Shown in pieces: positions 12,926 to 24,900 of a stretch of 64,000 nucleotides of DNA. The translations under genes and the position numbers were made by a program. The stretch comes from Apostichopus japonicus (lineage: Eukaryota > Echinodermata > Holothuroidea > Aspidochirotida > Stichopodidae). The notes below the pieces were generated by a model. It made no database searches. It was not told the DNA's origin and was given only the letters and a program-made list of their open reading frames with translations. The stretch is taken from positions 17,869,521 through 17,933,520 of the forward strand of contig NC_092562.1 of assembly GCF_037975245.1 (NCBI RefSeq). The letters are read 5' to 3'. How positions within the stretch are numbered: the stretch's first letter is position 1; each line of letters begins with the position of its first letter.

Positions 12926-15900
12926 CTAACTCTCTGATTGGCTGAGAGCAAACCTAACATCATCCTGACTGACATTGAGCAAGATTCTTTTTCCAATCTC
13001 ATTAAAACCAGCTTCAAGTAGCAATAGTTTGGAGGATGCTAGACGTACACAAACAGACCAAATCTCAGAAACACTGGGTGGAGTGAAACCTAGTGGAGAA
13101 ACAATACGTAAGAGAGTGAGAAACAAAATGGTGAATAAACTGCTAAACAATATACTGGAGAGGGCATGTGTATGTAAAAATTGATTAAAGTGAATGAAAT
13201 TGATATTTTGATCCTAACAGGTCTCTTTTTGCAGAGTCATACTTCACATTAAAAAGGAGAAAAGGAGAAATGAAAAGCTTCATGGTGACATATTTTATAA
13301 TTCGAAAATATGATAATTAGTCTGCAAGGTATCTTATGATGCAAAGCAACCAATTGTAAAACTGGAGTTGACTGTTCCATGGGTAAGAGGGATGGGGGTG
13401 CAAAACCAAAACCAGAATCCTATGGTAATATATTTTCCAACAACCCCACCCCCTTCCTATCTGTCTAAACAGAGGATAATGCCAATTCAAAACAGAGCCA
13501 ATTCAGCCAACAGCCAACTCAAAACAATTCAAAACAGATAATGCCAATGCAAAACAGAGGATAATGCCAAATAAGCACTTCCAAAGTGGATACGGTTGCT
13601 TACCTTGTAATCTACATAAGGAGACATGTTGCTTCAACACCTGCAATAGATAGGATAAATATATTAACATTGGCTAAAGAAATTTAGTTGTTACTATTTT
13701 TTATTAGATTAACAACGGGTTGTTTAAACTTCAAGAGAGTTAAATAAAAATAAAACAGTAAGCTTAGAAATAAACCAAAAATATGAACCTTGTATATAAT
13801 TTACACATTAGAATCATTTAGATGTTGTAAGGTCAATTAGCATTTAATTGAAACCTTCTTGGGGGAGGGGGTTCAGAAATACTTAGTATTTTGAAGAACA
13901 ATGCATTAGTTACTGGAATACAATGGCTTTGGAAGTAGAATACAAATTATTTTCCCTAATGATATTATAACCAGCTAATTTAATGATCAGCAGAATGCCA
14001 TTAACAACTCATGTTGGATTCTCATAATTATTGCATCTGAGGAAGTATTACTCACCTCTTCAAAAGTGGTTTCTTCCAGTCCAGTCTGTCTGAATTCTGA
14101 TATCAGTGCCCTGAGGAAGATCTGTTCCTGCTCGGAAGCATTCCTGATGGCCATAATCTTTGGAGAGCAAAACATCTCCTCCACCGCCCACTCGACGTGG
14201 TTTAACCCAACGGTACCTTTCGAACCCTTCTGTTTGGTCCTCTCGGCGATCTCTGTGGCCCGTCTGCAAATGTCTAGGGCCCTCCTGGCATCTCCCGAGA
14301 GAGCTGCCACCTAAACCACAAAGAACAGATATTAGAGAGAATGAGATAGCTGCAACATTATAACAACCAGAAAATTAAAGCAATATTCTATCTTGTTTGA
14401 TGCTAACAAAATGAAATCAGGCAAAATAGTTTTGCTTTCATGAAAATAAAATTTAGTAGAAGATCCCCTTAACCTCTTTCATATCACTTTGAACAACAGA
14501 ATAGAATGTATTCTCGTAGACAGAGGAACGCCATGCAAAGAAATATCAACACTGTCAAAATATACATTGTCGGTGTGTTGTACTAACTTCTGCATCGTTT
14601 CCCACTTCAGCAGTGTTTTCAGCTGGTGTTACCATGGAGACCATCTCATATTTGTTTTTTTCTTTGAATTATTATTCGTAGTTTAATTATTGTACGGATT
14701 ACAAATGACTTAAATATCCCAACAATGGAACTTGGCTTTGCATCCGTTTTGTATTTTTGGGTTTTTATAAACTGCTGCAAAAATTTATCAAATAAGAGTG
14801 TCCAACAAGCATGGTGTAAAATTGTACTCAAATTCTCTTCTCATGCAAATTTGTGAACAAGCAGTGGCGTTACCAGACTTTTTGCTTATCTGGGGGGGGG
14901 GGGCTAAGGAGGGTGGGCAAAGAGTGCGAGTGGGGGGCTCAAGTTTCTTGCGCGACCAGTTCGGTCATGTTAGGTACTTTTGCATAAACCCCATTCCCAA
15001 ATACTTGAAACCATGGTATCGGAACTGTTATAAATGTTGCTTTACCCAAATTGAACAATTCATTCCTGAGTTACATATGCTAAATTGTTGAAGGGATAGT
15101 CCAACTAAAATATGAACATTGTAAAGAACGTCAAGCACATAGCCAGGATTTCATCGTAGGGGGCGGTGCATATCCAATGTATTGACATGTCAACAAGAAA
15201 GCTTTGTGCCAGCTGCATAGGGTCCAGGTGACTGCCATGGGGGCCCCTGGTGCCTATGGTGGACTTAAGAGGCTTCAGTGCTTCAATTTTTATTTCAATT
15301 GGCCGAGATTTTAGCCATGTAAAATTCTATAAGAAATGTTCAAAATATTGCATATGATGAGCCTAATATTGATTAATATGGGATATTTTGGGGGGGGGGC
15401 CACCAATGTCATTTGAGAGGCAATCGGAGGGGGCAAGACATTTCACTTGGGGGTCCCACCTCCTGCCCCCATCTGGTTACGCCACCGTGAATGAGACACC
15501 ATAAAAGTCATATTTTATTTGCTGTTAGGTGGAGTAGCACATCATCAGTATTATTGTATACTATAATAATATACTATATTAATATATTATATAAATATGT
15601 ATAAATATTATATACATATCAAAAACCATAGTCGCCTGCATGATAGTGTAAATCTTATTTCACCTGCATGTAGCTGCGGTAAATCTCCTTACACACAACT
15701 TTTTGGCAGTGAGATATATATATTTGGGAAATCCCATTCTAGCCAAAAATTTGTGTAGTCCTAATTACATGTGGCAATTTTCTACCAGCATTCTGTTTTA
15801 GAACTTGACCTGTAAGCTATGACATGTTCAACATGGTCGCGTCAGATACTAAATGGCTCTTTAAGTTTAGAATTAGCCCTTTAAAGTGAACACACATGCT

Positions 15901-18900
15901 TTCTGTCTGTTATCTGTTGTGTCATATGCAGAGGTCTTACGTACCTTTCGAGCAGCTAGTTGGATGGCTTCTGAATCGAATGCACGTAGACCCTGTAATC
16001 TGACTTCGACGATCTCTTGAAGCTGTTTGAAGGTGTAGGGTTGGAACGTCATTCGGCTTAAACCCTAAACAAAAGAAGAAGAATAGAAAAGTGTGTTGTC
16101 GTGGTAACAATTGTTAAAAGATATGAAAATAGGAATATGTATGAGTTTTATATAATGTCATTCACTGAAACAGAGAACAAGGGAAAGAGAAATAGGAAGG
16201 ACCATAAAATTTAACCAGGCAATCCAGATCCATGCCATGCGACATTGCAAACATTAAAATGTTTCAACAAGCATGTCACTGAAGAACATCAGAATATGGC
16301 ATTATCCCTTCACCCTCCCCCCTTCTAAAACATGACAAGAAAAGTAAAACAACGGATATCTCAGAGACATATACAAAATTTTGAATACTAACCAGTCTGC
16401 TGGAAACCCGGTTCATCATGATCCTCTCCGGTAAATCCATTGTGTTAGCTATCGCCACGACGATCAGTCCAGATTTTGGTTTTGTTGGCCAATCGAAAAT
16501 GCTGTAAAGAACGTCCTGCTTTCTTGTCCATAAGAGATCAAGCTGTAACAATTACATACAGACCAACATATATGATTATATGTTCAAACCTCTCAAACAA
16601 TGTTTGCATAACAGAAAGTCCTCACCAAGTCACCAAAAGTCTAACATATGTCTTTGAGAAAAACTTGGCAATTTGCAAACACAGTGTAACTTAATGTATG
16701 ATTTCTGTTTTTGTATGGAGTGTTTATAGTCATTAAACAATTGAAGCAATTGCTAAGACATTAATCAACATTATCACAAAAAAACAAACACTGTTCAAAA
16801 TATGTTTACTACTGATCACTCAAAACTAAGACAACTCTTCAATTGTATTTTGACTTAAAGAGCTGGTAATTGTCAATTTTGTCTGCTCTGACATCATAAA
16901 TTGTTCACAAGGATGCTCTATACAACATATGTATCAATCATTTGAACAATCACTCCCTATGAAAGAACTAATATTCTATATTTCCCTCATTGAAATTAAC
17001 TTAAGCTACGTAAACCTACTAATTACATTGTGATGATCATATGGTTTAGCAAAATCAAAACGGTGCAGAAGTCAGTTGCCTCAACGTAATTGTGTGTAAC
17101 TGATGCTAATCCTCAATATGAGGGGGGGTGGGGATGTTGAGGGGAGTAAACTATCCATGACTAGAACCAGAACCACACCAACATAAAGAATTACACATTT
17201 AATAACATAGTGAAGACACATTCCTTAATAATATGAGAGGATCTATGCCTTAGGTTTTTACCTCATCTACAATCAGGACTACAGGCTTAGACTTCGGTCG
17301 AGGCGAAGAGAAATATTGTTCCAACAAAGAGGCTGCATGTTGTGGAGTTGCCTTTTGACCAGTCAAATGCTGCAAGAATAAAACAAAAACAGAAATAGAA
17401 GTGGATTAATAAGAAAACTGATTTTCTGCCTAGTTTAGACTAGTTTAGCAGAAATAATTTAAGTGTGACCCAATATGTTAATAAAGAGAAAAGAGTATTG
17501 ACGTGTAGTAGTGCTGATAGTTGACTCTTACTTTTGTAGTCGATTAATCGCATTGCTCTTCTCGCGATTACTCGGTTTCAGTTATGACGTCATCACATTT
17601 TTACAATGCAGAAATACAGTCAACACAAATCTTTCTCCATGGTGCACTGCCTTTATTTGTTCTTGTGTCTTAATGTGTGGTGTCTAAATCATGTTAACAC
17701 CAATAAAAACTGTGAACAATTTTCAATCTTAAATGTGTCCTAAATCGTTCATAGTAATTCATAAACTTTCGAATGAATCTACGAAGCTACTACAACTACT
17801 AACACTAATAAAAGCAAACATGCAACAATGAATAGATGTAACACCTTGTAGCGGTGTGATGAATAGTGTGCATGCCTTTTCTGTAGCTTGATAGCAGGCA
17901 CATATTTTGCTCATTGAAATTAAACTACACCGTAATCGACACACTCGATCAGACATCTGATAAATGTGAACCAGGCCAGTAATGAATTGTAAACATGTTT
18001 GAAGAAATGACAAATATTTGGCAATGGTAAAATATTAATAACTTACAAACTTGCAATTATGGGCAATGATCAATCATTGCTAGGGCTGAATGTTGCACTG
18101 CAGAACAAGATTATTACTGACAAGTAAACACATGCATCAAACCGGAGCAGGTGCTTGTCAAATTTGAACACAGCACAGTGCTACTGTAGCATTATTAGAA
18201 CCTGTACTTTTTTCAATATTTGCTGTCAAACTGCTCTAGTGTTGTGTTTGGTAGGTTAAGCTATTTTTCAAAAGCAGATTTTGTGTAGTGCTAGTTTGTA
18301 GTCGAGTTAATCCCAACTTAGGTTTTGAGCACGATTAATCAAACTTCCAAAATGTAATCCGGACAACTGGCGATTAATCAATTACGGCTATCAGCACTAA
18401 TGTGTAGCCCACCTTGCTAAAACCAGGCTACAAGCTTTATGACTTCAAGCTAATGCATTATGAATAAGGATGTGAATTCTGAATATTTAAAGGTGGCGGA
18501 AGGGTGCAATACTTAACTATTCTAGCATTAGAAAGGGTACCTATCAGTATTGAAATGGATCATTTTCACAAACAGAAATGGAAGAAGGTGGAGGGGGGGG
18601 GGTGTATCGTAATGGGTATCAATTCATGGTTAGCAAGGAATAGATAATCAAACTGCCAGGGACCACAGAATGAATCATTAATCACACATCTATAAACCTA
18701 CCTTTAGAATTTGAACGAAGGCTTGATGGGGTTCCGTTAGTCTCATTCCATTGATCTCTATTGTCTGGAAGGCCGGTATCTCACCTTCCTGTACTTCTGT
18801 GTTTAGTTCTTCCAGCATAGCATGGACAGTGGCTGTCTTACCAGTCCCTGGGACCCCAGACACGTACAGACATCTTCAATAAACAGACATTAAAATAAAA

Positions 18901-21900
18901 AAGCAAGGTCAGCAATGACACAGGGCTGACATGCTTACAATTCTGACAGGTGGGAAAAGTGATGAAAGTGCAGGATTGGGGAGGAGACATGTGAGAGGAA
19001 GTAAAGTAATTGTGAACTAGAAATAAAATCCAGCAGAGTTTTACATGGATCAAAGCTATAACTGCTGATGTTTTACAGGTCACCATGGTGATGACAAGAC
19101 CCACAAAGAAAGAGATGAGGGAGAGGGATTGGGTTGAGGTTTATTAGGAAACCAAGACACATGTAGTTAATATTTTGTAAAAGAAAGGACAACATTTTTT
19201 CAAGTGTGCTCAAGTAATTTGACCAACGATTTATAAAATTTAAATAACACATTTCTACTAATTATTGTTTATTAGTATTGTATATTAGTATTGTTATTGT
19301 TATAAGTATTTTAATAAATATTGTTTATTAGTAATGTTTATTACATAAATGAAAACAACCCCACAATACTAGACCTCTTGCAGCATTCTCTCTCGACAAT
19401 TGGTTTGGGTGAAACCTGCTTCAACTTACCCCCAGAGTCTGTCAATCAAGTGGCCCTTGACGAAAGAAAATATGTCGGTGAATTCATCTTCCCTGCACGG
19501 CAGGCTGGATGGTACTGCCGAAACGTGAAGTCTAGTTTCCAGGGAGACAGAGAATAAAAGTTAAGAATAACGATAAAACTTATAACAGCAATATATAACA
19601 ACAATATATATATATCACTTAAACTCATTTTTCAATTTAATCACTCTTTGATCACTTACAGGACATTTTCACTATTCACTTTGACAAGGAATGTTAGTCT
19701 TCAACAACATTTTGTTAAAATGCATCAAAACATTACATTTAATATAATAAAGACTACATATGAGCTCCATCTCTTGTCTAAATGTCCTATGGTGAATAAA
19801 AAAAAAATAGTACAAAAAAAGAAGAATTAATTTGGATTTGGATTTTCTGTAGGCAGACAACAATTTTTAAATATAGAGGTCACAGAATACCAGTGAGACT
19901 CCTTCAACAGCCTTACACATTTGTAGTAATATTTGTAGTATTGTCAGGGGTGTCAGAAGCTATTTGGGATTGATACAGCAGATCAGAGTGTGCCTATCTA
20001 TCATAATTATCGGGGGGAGGTTTGGTAGGTCAAACTGCGCTACGCGCCACCATGGTTGGCGCGTAGCGTTAATGAAGAAAATTTTGGAAAAATGCCTCCC
20101 AGATTGCAGGAAATGGCACTTCCCGAGCTTGAAAACAAGACCCCTGCCATGCCAGAGTAGTCACATTTAGCCTACTTGCCGTCATCATTATTGAAAATTA
20201 TTGAAAAATATACCTCCCAGATGCGTTCTCCCTTGTCTGTTTTTGTACCCGATTAATCTTCTGAAAAACATTTTTGAAGTGTGTTTCATTTTGGTTCTTT
20301 ACTTTTTGCCATTTTTTTTTCTTTGTCCTACTTTTTTTTGCGCCATGAATATTGGTGCGTACTGGCTCCGACGCCACTGATTTTGGTGAAAGCTCATTTC
20401 TTGTTCGTAGTTGACATATGTTACATGAAGCTTTCTTTAAGGCATATTGAATATCCAGAAGAACATATCCAGAATTACATATCCAGAAGAACATACATCC
20501 AGAAGAACATACAAGAAGAACATACATCCAGAAGAACATATCCAGAAGAACATACAAGAACATTATGGAGTGTTAGCTCAGTGGTTAATGCCGGTGCATT
20601 TCAATCATAAGGTCCCCGGTTCGAGTCACTCCCAGATTAATGTATGTCGTCCAGTTAAAGAGTTGTTGACAATGAGCAATTCATAATCATGGACGTTAAA
20701 TATGAATGTAAGAGACTGACTTCGGTCAGCTTGCGGATTGAATAAGGCAATGAGGCTTCTTCACAAGTTCCTGCTTGCAGGAGGATCTAATATACATACA
20801 TACATACCTGACTCTAGCCTGTTCCAGTGGTTTCGATGGTGTCTTTCTAGGAGTTTTTCTTGACCGAATCTGAGGAGTTGCTGCTTTAGCGGAGACTTTA
20901 ACCTGTCAGGAAAAATGTGGGAGAAAAGTTCAGTAACTTCCAGAAAGAAAGGATTTGTTCCAGAAATGGTGCAAAAATTTGTTCTATGACAGTGAAAAAA
21001 AAGAAGTAGTTTTGTCTTCCATTAAAAAAAAAAAAAAAAGTAGTTCTTTTCTGAAAAGTTTATACATTTCATTTCCAATCAGACAACCTGCCCTTACTTA
21101 CAGAGGTTTTCAAGGCTTGAACAGCAAAGCTTGTTAAACAAAGCAAAATGAATCTGTGACTGAGAGAATTTGTAAATAAACTAACTGTTCCTCAGATGAC
21201 CGCAGGGGACGCTTTTGTTGTATGACAAAAGACTCGAGTCATTTGAAATCACTGGACAACCCCTAAATGACTGGACAACCCCTAAACACTGGACAATCCC
21301 TAAAATCCAGCAATGATGAACATTCAGGACTTTATTTTTAATTTGTGTACGTTTATTAAATTATTAGCAATGTCATATCCACACCTCATAATACATAGTG
21401 CATGAAATAAAAAATAATGTTATTAATTTATTTGCTTTTAGTTTGTGATGAAAGATTGCAGTGTGAAGAATGCATTTCAACTGTAATTTTTCTATATTTT
21501 TGCTGTTCACCGATTCTTCAAATACATCCCTGTCAACCATCACAAACAAAAGCAAGGAAGGAAAGAAAACAATAAGAAAATAGACAATCCCTTGACTCAT
21601 AATTAAACAGACCTTTGGGGTAGCCACAGTCCTTCCTTTCACTGACTTCTTTGGTGTTTTCGCTCTCGAGGGACGATAGTTGCTCTCCTCCTCCTCATCG
21701 TCACTGCTGCTCTCGCTCCCATCCCATTCATCTTCGTCATCTTCGTCTTCTTCTTCTTTTATGGATGAGAAGTTGATCCGTCTCTTAGGAGTCTTCCTCA
21801 GAGATGATCTCCTGCTTGAAGCTCCAGGCTGTGGACACGACTGGGGGACCTTTTTACTGGCGACAGCTTGACGGGGGGTATCTTTCCTTCTCTTCACAGA

Positions 21901-24900
21901 TACCTTTGAAGTGGTCCTAGGTGTCTCAGACTTACTTTCAATCACCTTCTTTTTCAACCTCTTCAATTTCGCTAACCTCTCGTCCTCATTTTCATCTTCG
22001 ACCAAGGAGTCGCTATCGGAATCGACGTCCTCAAAGACGAGCTTTCTGTTTCGTTGGGATTTAGTCTTGGTCGGGTCTCTGTGCTTCTGGCCTTTACCAC
22101 GATCTAACGGAGGGCACGACTGAGGGACCGAGATCCGTACGCTCTTCCTCCTAGTGGGTGTGTTTTCACCTCTTTGGCTAGTCGATAGTCTGGACGTGGT
22201 CCTCGGGGCGGCCGCAGATTTCGGTTTTGTATTCTGCCCGGAATTTGCAATATTTCTTGTCAGACCGTTCAAGACCGTCACAGATTTGTTCCGTCCTTTG
22301 ACAGTGTCGTAAATAGTTTTATCTAAATCTAGGTCGCAAATGTCATCTTCCCGAAAAGTCACACTGCTTGACGTAAATTTCTTCTTCTTGGAGAAGGTTG
22401 ATCTCGATTTACTTTTCGGGGTGAACTCATCTCCGCTGCTGAAAAACAGGTCCAAAGCATCTACCACGTCCATGTTACCTTGGGAGACTCTACCAGTGGT
22501 TTTATTGGCTGAGAATAGAAGACAAAAATTCTGAGACTTCAAGCATTTGATGACATTACAAATGCCGAGATGTTTGAAATATTATGTACAATTATAATCG
22601 GCATGTTTTGTTTTTTTCAAAATGTAATTTACCAAATAAAAAGGAGAAACTAACCCAATTGTCATCATCATCCAATTTGATTTTGACACTTACATCAGAT
22701 GGAGGCAATCATTTGTGCGCCTAACTTCTTCATGTTAATTACTGCATCTTTAAGTTTCTGTTAGTTATACAGGCTTTGCTAGTTGACAATTTAAGACATT
22801 TCAAGTTCTTAACATGATCAAATATTGACACATTATCAACACTATTTTTTTCTCTGTTCATATTGAAATTATGGAAGATTAAGTAAGTATGATGGAAAGT
22901 CAAATGATTGTTAGGCAGGAGCAAAATTTAGCAAATGGTTTTTATCCCATTCTCAGAGCAGTTTTAACACTAAAGGTGTTATGTTGCTCTGAGATTTTAC
23001 AACACTGAGTATCTTAGTAGCTTCAATTGACACTGGAAATACTGTGAAGGATCCTTCTGTGTACTTAACTGTATGGTGCATGATTTATTTTTGGGGCCAA
23101 AAATGTCACATTTTTTTAGCTTGCCTAAGAGATAGATTAAGTTTTCTCTTTAACATCAATCCCATCATCTAAGCTAGCTTTCATGCATTTTGAGTCATCA
23201 TGGAAGACCCTTGGGGTTGAGGGCCTAAACCTTTTCAGACCAAGGTCTTAGAGAGAAAATTTGAAATCTTTACACTTGTAATACATCACAAATACCTTTT
23301 CTATGAGGTAAAGACTTAGTCAATGCGGCCTTATCTCTCGTCCGCCTAGCAGGCGGAGTCCTTGCTATCCTGTTTCTCCCTCCTGCCTCTCTTTCCTCTT
23401 CATCCCCACTCTCTTCATCAGAGCTCTCTTCATCTCTTCGTCTCACATCTTTCCTTGCTTTTGGTGTTTTCTTGGTCGATTTAGCATTTGCTATGTCATC
23501 GGAGAACATAGGCAAAAATTGTGTCCCATCAAAAGTCCACCGGACAAAGTAAAATGGCCGGTTATTTTTTGTTTTGAAGGGTGGTATAGAATCATCTGTA
23601 TATATTGCCTCAACCTGAAAAAGATTTGAGAAAAAAGAAAAATTCTAATCAGAGAAGGTAAGAGTTGATGTCTTGGTGTAGGGAAATTCTCAATTTAAAG
23701 ATTTCCATGCAAGCATTCACATTCCCAATGTACAAATAAACACCTGTCCACCAAGAAAGGGGTTTGTTTCCTTTCTAATGGTCATATGAACTACCATACA
23801 CTATCTTTGTCAGATTAATCATTTATACCACTTTAAATGGACAATGGGGAAAGCTAATCAAGTATATGTACGTATGTATGAAACAGCAATGAGTTGGCAA
23901 ATCTTGAATGTTGACAAACTTCCAGCCTGTACTGAGACTTGAACCCTGGCCTCATGCTATATGCAGACACCTTAACCAAGTAGACTATGGACACTGATTG
24001 TATGTCCAGAGGTTCCAAACCAGTTAAGAAACATCGCCATTCCACTAGATGGCTCTCCCCACCTGTATCGAACAATATTAGCTAGTGCTCATTGGTGACA
24101 TATATCTGTTTCACTCTTGAGATCAGATATTTATTATATACATACAACTAATTTACACATATTTACTTGCTAAGCATGTACTTGATAAGCTCCTTTTACA
24201 ATACTCACAATACATTGACCAATGATAGTCTCTGCATCGATATCAACTTCCACTATGCTAGATTTTGGTCTGTTAAACAAAAACAACTCTTGTTCATGAG
24301 CCACCATGGGCATCCGGAGTTCCCCAAGGGCTGGAAGCTCTGATTTCCTCAGGTACCATTGGACCTTAGCCCTTTTACTGTCCATAGCTTGACCTGTGAG
24401 TCAAGCAGAGGGAAAAATCTTGTCAGGTTAATTGGGTAATGATTATGAATTAATGTATAAAATTTCATGATTCAGTTGCACATATGAACACCTATAGATC
24501 CTAATAGCCTAAATTATTTTGTTTGATGCTGGCCAGCAGGGTTGTCGATTACAGATGGCAGTGCCCCCCCTCCCCCCCCAAGGATATACACGGTCACTGT
24601 ATAAAATTTTGATATAGTCATAATTTGGTCCCTTTATATCAAAAATTTAAGAAGAACAGTAGTGGAAGGAATCAAACCATGGGGTGAAAACTAGAAATGT
24701 TGGTATAATTACAGGCTGGTTACAACATCAAGTCAAAGTTTTAACTTTGGCAAAAAGGGAAGGAATGAGAGGGAATAAAACCAAGATTAAACTTGTTACA
24801 TTTTCTTTCACATTATCCTTAAACAAAACCCTGAAGTATATCTTCAATAAAAAGGAGATAAGTGTAACATTATCTATGACATTATAAATATATAAATTTT

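Noticed and set aside
14060-14363. Plus-strand and alternative-frame open readings over the ORC1 exon
   Set aside because: Shadows of the ORC1 exon 14310-14056, whose frame matches the family.
20198-20610. Open frames of about 110-120 codons on both strands
   Set aside because: They run through a minisatellite and a transposon remnant; composition is repetitive and no splice or family support exists.
20567-20633. tRNA gene
   Set aside because: It has A- and B-box-like motifs and acceptor-like ends, but it is joined to a body shared with 57.9 kb and the arms pair poorly. It is the head of a SINE.
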